Shown here piece after piece: positions 47,701 to 56,070 of a DNA stretch of 64,000 nucleotides; the first letter of the stretch is position 1; the number at the start of each line of letters is the position of its first letter. This DNA is from Syntrophus buswellii. Lineage in GTDB: Bacteria; Desulfobacterota; Syntrophia; Syntrophales; Syntrophaceae. The position numbers and the translations under genes were made by a program. The stretch is from contig NZ_CP175563.1 in the NCBI RefSeq assembly GCF_046097065.1, positions 2,666,001-2,730,000 of the forward strand, written 5' to 3'. The notes beneath the pieces were generated by a model. That model had not been told where the DNA came from. It searched no databases and saw only the letters and a program-made list of their open reading frames with translations.

Positions 47701-47908
47701 TCCTGACTTCATCATCCGTCTGAAGACTAATCCTGTTGTACACTTGATCCTTGAAACAAAGGGTTTTGACGATTTAGCGGAAGTCAAGAGACAAGCGGCC
47801 CAGAGATGGGTCAATGCAGTTAATGCTGATGCAAATTATGGAATATGGAAATTCTCAATGGCAAGGAAGGTTGGTGAAGTTCGGGAGTTAATAGATAAGG
47901 CAGTATAA
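44792..47908 (+). CDS. res: Type III restriction endonuclease Res-like helicase-nuclease
   Basis: A 1038-residue superfamily 2 helicase with nuclease. Walker A (ATGSGKT) is at residues 160-166, DEAHH at 352-356, then SATPY, and late motif V/VI GMLTEGWDCSTV and QVVGRGLRRS. The C-terminal PD-(D/E)xK nuclease shows PDFIIR and LILETKGFDD. It would cleave unmodified DNA with its Mod partner using ATP. An eight-T run at 45114-45121 lies early in the gene. The product is slightly longer than typical Res. Confidence 0.9.
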   Translation: MSSFEVNQPILNSPYDEPAEHWYIEEGLQPERRKGRRKAGYFYRDPKAPSSDVIQEARGMWLELALVNQIRALVKEWRTLALRGEGGVTRTTQELLNYWRRDGRQHRLFFAQLEAAETIIFLKEARGDFLQGIDIPVDNVSEERKAEGFSAFQRYACKMATGSGKTTVMGMLAAWSILNKINDRMNALYSDVILIVCPNVTIRNRLQELDPSSGEASLYRTRDLVPPRLMPDLAKGRVLMTNWHVFEQQVVKTGGIGAKVTKTGIPIRVKETITIGKETTTARGKRYLTLDDFQRQLGAGILTVISEDNDKQGNLKKVFVESLKYVESDTAMINRILGREVGGKQNILVFNDEAHHAYRISRPEAEETEDDLFGEIEESVEFFKEATVWIDGLDRIHKLRKINFCVDLSATPYYLGRVGQETNRTFPWVVCDFGLTDAIESGLVKIPQLAVRDTTGAEIPGYFNVWRWILPKLTPAERGGKKGSPKPEAILKWANTPVSMLAGLWEDLRQEWEDNSEDPRPPVFILVCKNTKIAKMIHEWLAADVKPAGIPSAGIAAFRNTTDKTYTIRVDSKVVHETDSDESKGDESTWMRFTLDTVGKIAWPMDKQGRPIYPEGFDVLAHKLKRPLHPPGRDVRCIVSVGMLTEGWDCSTVTHIVGLRPFMSQLLCEQVVGRGLRRSSYQVGEDGKLTEEVAKVFGVPFEVIPFKENKGGTTTKPSKRYHISAVPAKKHFEIIFPRVEGYRQAIRNRISVDWDAVATLDLDPLKIPPEVQMKAGLPNNNGRYSLTGPGKLENVDLNPYRQERRFQELTFQLARDLIRDYASQPGCEVPVHILFPQITRVVENYLREKVKTIAPANILDVFLSPYYGWVIERLVEAIKPDTSQGEAPEVPRYETNRGPGSTADVDYWTSKDVREVVNSHLNYAVADTKVWEQSATYLIDTHKMVDSFVKNAGLGFAIPYLHNGQSHDYIPDFIIRLKTNPVVHLILETKGFDDLAEVKRQAAQRWVNAVNADANYGIWKFSMARKVGEVRELIDKAV

Positions 47909-48002
47909 TTGATGCCATATTTATATTCGAAGACTTTCATATCGGCAAAAAAACGACGTCAACAACTGTTTATTGAAACTGATAATTGATTTTTTTATGC
48001 AC

Positions 48003-48932
48003 TCAATTCCCCAGAATTACATTGATATTATGCATGATCGCGCCCAAATCTAAGCCTGATCCCTCAAGCTCTTCAGTTACAAGGAGTGTTCCATTCTCTC
48101 CGCCACCTTCTCCAAGAGGCAGAATTCCGGTTTTTCTATAGGCATCTTTTTTCCGCTCCCAGCGTTCTCTATAGTCATCATTGCTGAGCATGCCATTGTG
48201 TTCCCAATACCAGATGGTATTGCTGTCATCATCTCGGATGGTAAAGTCTGGGAAACGTTCAATGCCATCAATCGTCAGAGGTTGTTCATACTGATAATTA
48301 ATGCCTGCTGCTTTAAGCTTGTCCGCGATGATCCATTCTGACTTGGAGCGAACAAGATCTCCATTTTCTGTCAGATAAATCTGTTTTTCATCCAAATACA
48401 TTGATTTGTTGCGGACTTTAATTTCTACAGGTACCGAAGAGCTGAATAGATTCGTCATCCGACGGCTAATTTCAGAAGCTGTCTCTTTGCTATACGGCAT
48501 CAGATCCTTAAAATCTCCCTGATGCAGTATCACAACTTTGTCTTTTTGCCGGGTGAGCGCGGTGTAAAGCATCTCACGAGTCAGGTTCCGGCAAGGATTC
48601 GGTATAATCACAAAAGTTTTTCCAAACTCGCTCCCCTGTGTTTTATGCACCGTAAGGGCATATGCCAATTCTAGTGGTGGCGTGCTCTCCTGTGCATCAA
48701 ATTCCCAGGGTAAATATTTGTAAGTAAAGCCTGGCTGCGAAGCGAGTTCGACTTCAATCTCATACGGCTTCCAGGGCTTTTTTTGGGTTTTCCGGTGGCC
48801 AGTGATAATGCCTATATCGCCATTAGCCACATACGACTTCTCTTTTTCCGGATAAGTTTTTCGTCCGCTCTTATTGGTAATATTAATGACCTTATCTCCA
48901 TAAATGATCCCCTCAGGCCCAGCAGGAAGAGC
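48003..48932 (-). pseudogene. RecD/UvrD-like helicase-nuclease, C-terminal fragment truncated by IS3 element
   Basis: On the minus strand the fragment preserves helicase motifs (LAYALTVHKTQGSEFGKTF and the motif VI pattern TREMLYTALTRQKDKVV) and a C-terminal PD-(D/E)xK-like nuclease (SEWIIADKL, FPDFTIRDDD, YWEHNGM). It encodes about 310 residues and ends at the IS3 element. The apparent open frame extends into the IS only by chance. Its N-terminal half with Walker A is not found on the other side. It sits downstream of res, convergent, and may have been part of the restriction locus. Confidence 0.8.
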
Positions 48933-49004
48933 TGGTCGGGAAAAACTGCACAGGTGCATAAGTGAGAAAGCTGCTCTATAATGCCCCCGAAGGAGGAGCA
49001 ACAT

Positions 49005-49307
49005 ATGAGCAAAAGACCGAGAAGAAATCATGCACCAGCGTTCAAAGCAAAAGTGGCGTTAGACGCCCTGAAAGGCGACCAGACGATCGTTGAACTCTCT
49101 CAGCGATACCAGGTTCACCCAAATCAGATTACAGATTGGAAGAAACAGCTCCTTGAACATGCAGCGGACATTTTCGGTAAGGATAAGAAGACCGATCCAT
49201 CATCCATCATAAAAGAACTTCATGCCAAGATTGGCCAGCTATCGATGGAGAACGATTTTTTATCCGGGGCGCTCGTTCGAATAGGAGACACGAGCGCAAA
49301 ACGATGA
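49005..49307 (+). CDS. IS3-family transposase OrfA
   Basis: A 100-residue DNA-binding protein with a helix-turn-helix (AFKAKVALDALKGD, SQRYQVHPNQITDWKKQL). The ATG at 49005 has AGGAGG nine bases upstream. It overlaps orfB by four bases in the -1 frame, as in IS3 elements that use a programmed frameshift. Confidence 0.9.
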   Translation: MSKRPRRNHAPAFKAKVALDALKGDQTIVELSQRYQVHPNQITDWKKQLLEHAADIFGKDKKTDPSSIIKELHAKIGQLSMENDFLSGALVRIGDTSAKR

Positions 49308-50134
49308 TCGACAGGAAAGATCCTCTTCCAATAACACGGCAATGCAGTCTTCTGGATCTGAGCAGATCCGGATTTTACTACGCTCCAAGCCCGTTAAGTG
49401 CAAAAGATCTGGAGCTGATGCGTCAAATCGACGAGATTCATCTGGCCTTTCCTTTTTATGGGAGCCGCAAAATTCGCGACGAACTTTGGGCAAGAAAGCA
49501 TAACGTGGGTCGTGACAGGGTTCGCCGGCTGATGCGCCGGATGGGCATCGAGGCTCTGTATGTCAAGCCTAGACTCTCCCTGCCTCATCCGGAGCATGTA
49601 AAATATCCCTATCTGCTGCGAGGGCTTGAGATCAAGCGGGCCAACCAGGTGTGGGCAACTGATATCACGTATATTCCCATGGCAAAGGGATTCTGTTATC
49701 TTGTGGCCATTATGGACTGGGCCAGCCGGATGGTTCTGTCCTGGCGCCTTTCCAATACTCTGGACAGTGCTTTCTGCGTGGACGCTTTGGAAGAAGCCAT
49801 CGCCAAATACGGCTGTCCTGAAATCTTCAATACGGACCAAGGCAGCCAGTTCACTGCCGAAACATTTACATATGCCCTTAAATCCAGGGGGATTACGATC
49901 AGCATGGACGGTAAAGGCCGCTGGATGGACAACGTCTTCATCGAACGGCTATGGAGAAGCGTCAAGTACGAGGATATTTACCTAAAGGCTTACAATTCTA
50001 TGGCAGAGACCAAGAGGGGATTGGCCGCCTATTTTACGTTCTATAATGAAAAGAGATGGCACCAGAACTTTGACAGGAAGACTCCAGCTATGGTTTACTT
50101 TGATTCTCTACCGCAGAAACAGGCTGCGGCATGA
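49304..50134 (+). CDS. IS3-family transposase OrfB (DDE integrase)
   Basis: A 276-residue DDE transposase. The catalytic triad is in WATDITYI, NTDQGSQFT and ERLWRSVKYE. It would act as an OrfAB fusion made by a -1 frameshift. The gene appears intact, so the element may still be active. Confidence 0.92.
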   Translation: MIDRKDPLPITRQCSLLDLSRSGFYYAPSPLSAKDLELMRQIDEIHLAFPFYGSRKIRDELWARKHNVGRDRVRRLMRRMGIEALYVKPRLSLPHPEHVKYPYLLRGLEIKRANQVWATDITYIPMAKGFCYLVAIMDWASRMVLSWRLSNTLDSAFCVDALEEAIAKYGCPEIFNTDQGSQFTAETFTYALKSRGITISMDGKGRWMDNVFIERLWRSVKYEDIYLKAYNSMAETKRGLAAYFTFYNEKRWHQNFDRKTPAMVYFDSLPQKQAAA

Positions 50135-50197
50135 AACTCAACCAGGAGCAGTTTCCCACTTATAAATCCCTGTTACCTGTCCAATTTATCCCGACCA

Positions 50198-50970
50198 TCT
50201 CTCTTATCGCGCGCCGCTGCCCGGAATCCGCGAAGTGGAAGGGGTCCTGCAGTGCGAGGACAGCAGAACGAAGTAAAGCACCCGCCGCACAAGGGAACTC
50301 TGGAACGCAGCGGTGGAGGAAAGCAGCAAGCGCACAGGGAAAAGGGGTTGATTAGGGGGCCTGGGGGGAAAGAAGGGGAAAAACCGTTACTCCCGGAGGA
50401 CGCGGAATAGACCTGACCAAAGCACAGAGCGGCCCTCCTTATGAAGGTTTTGCCTGGAGCGAAGCGGAAGACCTACTCTAAGAAAGGGCGCGGCGGAACA
50501 AAGAGAGTACGCGCCGTGAAGTATGCAGGCGCTTTTGCCGAATTCTGAACACCTTTTAGATAATCCGCAGCGTATGAGTGTAGCGCCCACGGGACGCGAA
50601 TATTAAGCGGAGCGAATTCGCGAGGGAGTCCTTGATCCGAAGTGCGAACGGAGGATCTATAGCGAAGCGGGAACAATGCCGCCCCGGCCCACTATTTGCG
50701 TTTCCACCATGCAAACAGTGCGACGGGGCGGCTTCCATTGATGTAAGGGAAAGGGAATCGATCAATGCCTATGACAAATCGGCGAAGGTGCGCCCTTTGC
50801 TCTTTTGCAAGGGGCGTGACTGAGCCGGTACCGCAGGGTAAAGCAAGAATACACGACAGGGGGGGCATGAAATGTCAGAGGGTGCTGAGGGAAAAGGGGC
50901 GCCCTCCCGATAGGCTGGAAAATATATCAACAAATTCACATAGGCCACACTTTTCGGCGCTTGGTGCAAT
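50198..50970 (+). ncRNA. Putative structured RNA block (unclassified)
   Basis: About 700 bases of GC-richer sequence in an otherwise AT-rich island, without a protein frame of usable quality. It has stacked hairpins: GGCGCG at 50487 with CGCGCC at 50510; GCGAAT at 50596 with ATTCGC at 50616; GCCGCCCCG at 50678 with CGGGGCGGC at 50724, enclosing CACT/AGTG and TTTGC/GCAAA; GCGCCCTTTGC at 50790 with GCAAGGGGCGT at 50807; and GAGGGTGC at 50878 with GCGCCCTC at 50899. In the last two the mismatches are G-U only on the plus strand, which favours a plus-strand RNA. Large ornate, HEARO/omega or other island RNAs are possible; no Rfam class is claimed. Confidence 0.4.
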
Positions 50971-51121
50971 AGCTATTTGGACATATTTCTTTTCCATGTC
51001 AAAGGTTACGGAACCATCAAACCAAGATACAAAAGCACAATTTCTTGGGTGCCTGTACGTTCAAAGCATCGTTTTACAATTGTCGAGGGGATACCATGTA
51101 TTGACTTTCTTACTTATATAT

Positions 51122-51673
51122 TTAATTCCAGGTCACAATCTCAATTTTTTCTAAAAATGAAAGTGCATTATCAAGGCTTCTATCATCTATTAACCAACCG
51201 AGTTGTTTTGCTTTGGTTTTAATAATTTCTTTATTTGATATACCTCCTTGCTGCTTGATGATCATAAACGCCTTGGCTGCCATAGCTAATTCCATGTAAT
51301 GCATATTGCCAGCGGATTTAATTCTATTCGCAATAGTTAATATCTGTTCCCATTCCAAATTATACTGCTTCTTTTTTCGTTCCAATAGCTTTAGACCATC
51401 ATCAGTTAAGGAATAGTCGTATTTGGTCATCTCAAATCCTTGGTTGTTATAACCATAAACCGTTGAGGTCTCTTCGACGTAATTTAGTTCCTTCAGCTCA
51501 GAATTTGCCTCAGCCACTTTTGGAGAATACGGCCCATAAAAATGTGGGTTGTAACCAAGATCTTCTCCTATTATTACCGACAAGAAATAGACAATTTTTT
51601 GAAGTACCGTTCGGCCTGTTATTCCTTTATCAAATGCTCCGTGTGCAAATAGCACAAAATCAAGTGGTTGCAT
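51122..51673 (-). CDS. DUF4065/Panacea (SocA-like) domain protein
   Basis: A 183-residue protein starting at ATG 51673, overlapping the HD gene stop by 14 bases. The early segment MQPLDFVLFAHGAFDKG, TVLQKIVYFLSVI and especially HFYGPYSPKVAEANSEL fits the DUF4065 / Panacea pattern found in many antitoxins and SocA-type proteins. Its role could be to hold or control the HD enzyme. No toxin gene is directly beside it. The open frame extends to 51724 but the good start is 51673. Confidence 0.65.
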   Translation of the reverse strand: MQPLDFVLFAHGAFDKGITGRTVLQKIVYFLSVIIGEDLGYNPHFYGPYSPKVAEANSELKELNYVEETSTVYGYNNQGFEMTKYDYSLTDDGLKLLERKKKQYNLEWEQILTIANRIKSAGNMHYMELAMAAKAFMIIKQQGGISNKEIIKTKAKQLGWLIDDRSLDNALSFLEKIEIVTWN

Positions 51674-53072
51674 TCTCTTCTCCCTCAAAAAAGTCGGCAA
51701 TATGACCTGTAATGACCTCGTCAATGACCTTTTTTAATTTTGTCCGATCAACAGGTGTGTCATAGCTCACAGGAGCATAAATTTCAACAAATGCTTGATT
51801 GAGTTTCTCATCGATTGATTTAAATAGCGTGGATTCTTCTTCAAAGGTAGATGGTGACTTAATCCCCTTTTCAACAGGAATCGAAGCCTCATCATTTCTG
51901 GACATTTCACGCACGGATTTGATTTTATAATCATATACAATCAAGTAATTTGAATTGTTAGGTGAGCATGTTATATTGCCATTACATTTTTCGGAAACCA
52001 ATTTGCATACATGCTCCCATAAATGGGATTCCAGCTTGGCACGCAATACCTTATTTTTTGGCTTTGAGATGCCTGAAAGGTATAACCTGCAAACTTCAGG
52101 TAACTCCTTGATTTGTTTCTGATAAATTCTCTTGAATAAATTTCTGTTTTTCAACCGAGTCAAAAGATCATGGCATTCTTTACCTTTAAATTTGTCATCA
52201 GTCAGCGTCACCATAAACTTTGAGTCATCCCATAGAAGATACTCTTCCAAGTATTTTTGATCAGATTTGTAGGTATAAAGATCCTGGAGAGAATCAATCT
52301 TGTCATGATCGATGCCACATGTAATTGCTCTTACTAACATTTGGTCTGTAATCAACCTAACTCGGTGGCGATAAACTTGATTGGTAATGTAGTACTTTGC
52401 TAAAACAAACTGTTCCACAGCATGCACACCGTCTTTACTGATCATTAAGTATTTGCCTTCTACATCATCTTCTACCCACCTTAATTCACGGTGGAGTTGA
52501 TTTAGATCAAAAACACCGTATTTTACGCCGCAAAAATAACTATCCCTCAACAAGTAATCCTGTTTATCTGCATCGAGAGGGCCGGAAACGATGGAATGCA
52601 ACAGAGGATCACCGTAACCTGACCCTAAAATCTTAATGATTTTATCGATGTCAGATTGGCGGATATATCTATTAAGTTCTTCGCTCTGTTTGATAATATC
52701 ACCAGTAATGGATTCATGGATTTTGTATGTATTATCTGGTTCTCTTTTATCAGAATATATCTCAAGGATATCTTCGGAAATATGGGAAAATGGACCATGC
52801 CCAATATCGTGGAGTAGAGCTGAAAGGCGCAAAAGATCCCGCTCCTCAGCAGAAACATCGAGCGCTTTGGCCATCAAGTCCGTAACATGGCAAACACCCA
52901 ATGAATGTTCAAACCGGGTGTGTAGTGCGCCTGGATAGACGAGGTTGGCGAAGGCAAGCTGGCGAATACCGCGTAACCGCTGGAATACTGAACTATTAAC
53001 GATGTCGGCTTCGGTTCCAGTAAGCCGGATAAAATTAAAAACCGGGTCTCGTATCTCTCTGGCTTCGCTCAT
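51660..53072 (-). CDS. HD-domain phosphohydrolase (dNTPase/SAMHD1-like)
   Basis: A 470-residue metal-dependent phosphohydrolase. The HD motif set is visible: H56 in RFEHSLG, H88-D89 in LLHDIGHGPFSH, and a later D in SGPLDADKQDYLLRD. This order resembles SAMHD1-like and dGTPase enzymes, which can deplete dNTPs. It overlaps the DUF4065 gene. In a mobile island this pair could act as a defence or stability module. The substrate is not shown by sequence. Confidence 0.8.
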   Translation of the reverse strand: MSEAREIRDPVFNFIRLTGTEADIVNSSVFQRLRGIRQLAFANLVYPGALHTRFEHSLGVCHVTDLMAKALDVSAEERDLLRLSALLHDIGHGPFSHISEDILEIYSDKREPDNTYKIHESITGDIIKQSEELNRYIRQSDIDKIIKILGSGYGDPLLHSIVSGPLDADKQDYLLRDSYFCGVKYGVFDLNQLHRELRWVEDDVEGKYLMISKDGVHAVEQFVLAKYYITNQVYRHRVRLITDQMLVRAITCGIDHDKIDSLQDLYTYKSDQKYLEEYLLWDDSKFMVTLTDDKFKGKECHDLLTRLKNRNLFKRIYQKQIKELPEVCRLYLSGISKPKNKVLRAKLESHLWEHVCKLVSEKCNGNITCSPNNSNYLIVYDYKIKSVREMSRNDEASIPVEKGIKSPSTFEEESTLFKSIDEKLNQAFVEIYAPVSYDTPVDRTKLKKVIDEVITGHIADFFEGEENATT

Positions 53073-53607
53073 CTCTGCACCTAAATGTTGAATAATAAAC
53101 TTTTTCTGGTAAGTTCTCTAGCATAGAGATCTAAAATAAGTATTAGGATCAAAAATAAGGACTGAAAACAAACTTCACAATTTATGAGAATTTTGTCAAA
53201 GATTACTGCTCGAAATCAAGGAAATTTAGCATTCGTGACACCTATCTGACTTCAGTAAGTAATGATCCGATTTCATTAATTCCCACAACAGACCAACCGT
53301 GGAATTATTAAAGAAAGTCCAGCCTGCTGAAACAAGGCCACAGAGAGAGTGGTATCACCCCCCGGCGGCTAATTATCCAGAAGACCAAATCATGGGACTT
53401 GTCGTATTTACAAAACGCACTAAATTTTTTTGAAAAAGTGGGCACTATTCAATAATAATTAGGGAATCCAACGGAATGTCTTATGGTTATACATCTGGAT
53501 CAATGTAAAATGGCTACAGTCATAAACAGTTTTTTCTTAATATTCATCAGCAATAGGCGGAGATAATCCGCCTATTGCTGTTCATACTCGTTTGATTGCC
53601 AAAAATT
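53073..53607. other. Intergenic region with a long inverted repeat
   Basis: A 535-base AT-rich gap between the HD gene start and the Cys-rich gene end. It must hold the promoter for the HD/DUF4065 pair. Its main feature is the hairpin at 53548-53580. No gene is accepted. Confidence 0.45.
53548..53580. terminator. 14-bp perfect hairpin, probable terminator
   Basis: CAGCAATAGGCGGA at 53548-53561 pairs with TCCGCCTATTGCTG at 53567-53580 around a GATAA loop. It lies just past the stop of the minus-strand replication operon. The minus-strand tail is not T-rich, so it may act as an attenuator or processing stem instead. Confidence 0.5.
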
Positions 53608-54246
53608 TCAATTCTTTCTCAACTTACTAATCGAATCCCTTATCTCTATTAAAATTGATGTAATATGATCATAAGCTGCCAGCTTTGCCTCATCAAGTGT
53701 TGGGAATTTATTTTTTGAATTGTAAACAAATGAATCATTTTGTTCATCAGCAACAATAAAAGTCCAACGACCAAAACGCTGTTGGATGATAATGCGATAA
53801 CCACTATCAGAGATATATAAATTTCCTTTTTCTGAAGTCCTCCAAACCATTGATAACCATTGTTCACGCAGAAGATGGCGGTTTTTAATCATAAATTCAA
53901 GATACTGCGATGTCCATCTTTTTGGCCTTGCAATTTGTCTTTTTAATTCTCTATCGCGCCGCCATGCTGTTTCAGGATCATCTTCCATGTACCCTGCACA
54001 AACGCCTCCCACGTGCAATACCTCGGGAAAATCTTCATGCGTCATATGATAAACGTAGCGAATCATATTTGATTCGCACATTTGGCACTTTATCATGGGC
54101 TCACCAAGATCTTCAACATATGAACATTTCCAGCCCTTGTGCGGAATTCCGGCAACTGACCATTTTCCACGTTTCTTAGTAGAATAATATCCCTCGTGTT
54201 TATTAATCTTTACGTCTTCCTGTATATTAGTTAATTTTCTTGTCAT
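53608..54246 (-). CDS. Cys-rich zinc-ribbon-like island protein
   Basis: A 212-residue protein. The start is ATG 54246 (TRKLTNIQ) after GAGGA. Residues about 50-95 contain IKCQMCESNMIRYVYHMTH and LHVGGVCAGYMED, a CxxC plus histidine/cysteine set that could bind zinc. The remainder is helical with basic and aromatic residues. It is the last gene of the replication operon. The family is common in phage and island genomes but has no clear known function. Confidence 0.6.
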   Translation of the reverse strand: MTRKLTNIQEDVKINKHEGYYSTKKRGKWSVAGIPHKGWKCSYVEDLGEPMIKCQMCESNMIRYVYHMTHEDFPEVLHVGGVCAGYMEDDPETAWRRDRELKRQIARPKRWTSQYLEFMIKNRHLLREQWLSMVWRTSEKGNLYISDSGYRIIIQQRFGRWTFIVADEQNDSFVYNSKNKFPTLDEAKLAAYDHITSILIEIRDSISKLRKN

Positions 54247-54294
54247 ATTTATCCTCATCCTCACATTTTATGAGAAGGCAACAAGCCATTCAAT

Positions 54295-54465
54295 TTAGAA
54301 TTCATCCTCATATTTATTGTAATTATTTAACACCTGAATGATCAGGTATCTTATATAGCTACTCATTGATCTACCACTATCCCAGGCTAGTTCTTGAAGA
54401 GCCTCTTTCTGTTCATCCGACAACAGTGTTGTAACCCGGTTTTTTTGCTCATACGGATTTTTCAT
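54295..54465 (-). CDS. Small ribbon-helix-helix (CopG/Arc-like) protein
   Basis: A 56-residue protein. The sequence begins MKNPYEQKNRVTTLLSDEQK, with a strand and helix pattern, then WDSGRSMSSYIRYLIIQVL, as in ribbon-helix-helix DNA-binding proteins. It is too short for ordinary gene finding. It lies between the DUF3987 gene and the Cys-rich gene and may regulate the operon or an attached module. Confidence 0.65.
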   Translation of the reverse strand: MKNPYEQKNRVTTLLSDEQKEALQELAWDSGRSMSSYIRYLIIQVLNNYNKYEDEF

Positions 54466-54508
54466 AATTAAAACTTCCTCATATGGGCTGATTACTACCT
54501 AATTAAAT

Positions 54509-56068
54509 TTATGAACTCGCAGTGACGTCAGTGATTTTAGTGATGTTGTACTTAGAGAAAATCTTTTTCATTTTTTCTGGCTCCCATGTTAAGCAAGCGA
54601 ATCCGCCTGTCCCTCTTCCAGTTTCTAAACCGATCTTCTGAAGCATATGAGATAAGGTCTTATTATCAGAAGGAATTCTCAGTGCATTAGGAACAACATT
54701 GTTATATTTGTTCCTAATTTCAGAAAGATATAACCTCCCTCCTTTTACACTTATTTTAAGGTCATATAGAACCTGAATTAATACTTTCAAGTCTTCACTA
54801 ATATTAACCCTACTATTTCCGTATAATTTTAGCACTTTACTGACCTGCCCCATATAATATCTAGTTAAATAAATAGCACTACTCACAGTATCGCTTGATA
54901 TTATCGTGGATTTTAGCTCACCATATCTACACATCTCATTGATAATATGCAGAATTCCAGTAAATTTAAAAAAATATGTTATCAATTTAGGAATAAATAC
55001 TTTGGCCCGTTCAGAAAGAAACTTTGAATCTTCTAAAATTTCGTTAATGAACGTCACAAACATCACTGACGTCACTTCATCGAATACGAGTATCTTCGGC
55101 TTACAAAAACCTTCATTCATTTCCAACGGGATTTTAGTACATTGAAGCACCAATTTTTCCCAGAATTGTAAATGTTTGGGATCTATGCCTTTCTTATTGA
55201 ATGTTGTTTTTCTAATATTTGGACATTCCAACAGAAACCGTGGGAACAGCCCATCTTCAAAACTGGTTTGTCCCATGATAGACGGTAATACCATCGGCTG
55301 TATCCCGCCCAAAATTGACGCCCCTGTGTTTGGAATGAATTGACTACCTTTTGCACGATCAATTTTCCAAGACATCGCATCAAAAAGCATAATATAGTGT
55401 TGGCGATCATTCCCACCGTGTGTCTTATACTGATCCATTCCGCGGAAAAGACCCGCCAGCTCATCAATAACAATGGTAACGCCACGAGGAGTAACACCAA
55501 ATACAAAGGCAAGAGCCGGGATCGTGGAATCAGAAACAATTGTGTGCTCCATTACAGGCTCTTCAGGCTTTTCCGGTAAAGCCCCTTTCCCTTTCTTAAA
55601 TAAGGCTTTATCTTTCTCATACTGGAGCAAAGCTTTTTCGTAATCCTCTAATCTATCTTTATAGTTGGACCTTTGTTTAGACTGAATTTCATACAATATT
55701 TTAATATAGGTATTAAGTGTCGGACTTTTACCCGAACCAGACTCTGCAATCAATGTAAACCATATAAACAGTGGCACCTCCATTCCGTATTTTGGTACCA
55801 CGCGAATAGTGTTACCGACAACACCGGAAATAATGGCCATGGCAATGCCGCCACCAACTGATGGTGGCATTTGGATGGCTTCGGATACATTCATGATCAA
55901 ATCTTGGAACGGCTGTGGAAATATATTTAGAGAATAACCAATTTCCGGCAAAAGTTTTTCATCCGGCTCAACTTCAGCAATAAAGGGTTCTTCGCCTTCT
56001 TTAAGACTTGCATTAATGGCGTCTATCTGAGCAAAAAAATCATATTCTTCAGTATTTTGAATACTCAT
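54509..56068 (-). CDS. DUF3987-type replication ATPase (helicase-like)
   Basis: A 519-residue protein. The start is ATG 56068 after GGGAGG, two bases after the primase stop. Walker A ESGSGKS is at residues 109-115 and the DE of Walker B at 201-203 (IVIDELAGLF). The DUF3987 pattern (MPPSVGGGIAMAIISGVVGN) is clear. These proteins work as replication helicase-like ATPases in satellites and plasmids. It pairs with the primase-like gene. Confidence 0.8.
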   Translation of the reverse strand: MSIQNTEEYDFFAQIDAINASLKEGEEPFIAEVEPDEKLLPEIGYSLNIFPQPFQDLIMNVSEAIQMPPSVGGGIAMAIISGVVGNTIRVVPKYGMEVPLFIWFTLIAESGSGKSPTLNTYIKILYEIQSKQRSNYKDRLEDYEKALLQYEKDKALFKKGKGALPEKPEEPVMEHTIVSDSTIPALAFVFGVTPRGVTIVIDELAGLFRGMDQYKTHGGNDRQHYIMLFDAMSWKIDRAKGSQFIPNTGASILGGIQPMVLPSIMGQTSFEDGLFPRFLLECPNIRKTTFNKKGIDPKHLQFWEKLVLQCTKIPLEMNEGFCKPKILVFDEVTSVMFVTFINEILEDSKFLSERAKVFIPKLITYFFKFTGILHIINEMCRYGELKSTIISSDTVSSAIYLTRYYMGQVSKVLKLYGNSRVNISEDLKVLIQVLYDLKISVKGGRLYLSEIRNKYNNVVPNALRIPSDNKTLSHMLQKIGLETGRGTGGFACLTWEPEKMKKIFSKYNITKITDVTASS

Positions 56069-56070
56069 TG

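Larger units (their letters stand above)
48933..50197 (+). mobile_element. IS3-family insertion sequence
   Basis: The element is 1265 bases with imperfect terminal inverted repeats: TGGTCGGGAAAAACTGCACA at the left and the complement of TGGACAGGT followed by AAT-like and CCCGACCA at the right. It holds overlapping orfA and orfB in the IS3 arrangement. No target-site duplication is seen (left flank GAGC, right flank TCTC), which suggests a rearrangement after insertion. Confidence 0.85.

Noticed and set aside
48947..50183. Shorter IS3 ends based on TGCACAGGTG and its partner
   Set aside because: The inverted repeat clearly continues outward to TGGTCGGG and CCCGACCA, so 48933-50197 is preferred.
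50765..51154. 129-residue plus-strand frame in the structured block
   Set aside because: It crosses the strong hairpins, has no convincing RBS and no recognisable protein pattern.
53073..53607. Riboswitch or attenuator before the HD gene
   Set aside because: No known aptamer pattern was recognised; only a simple hairpin is visible.
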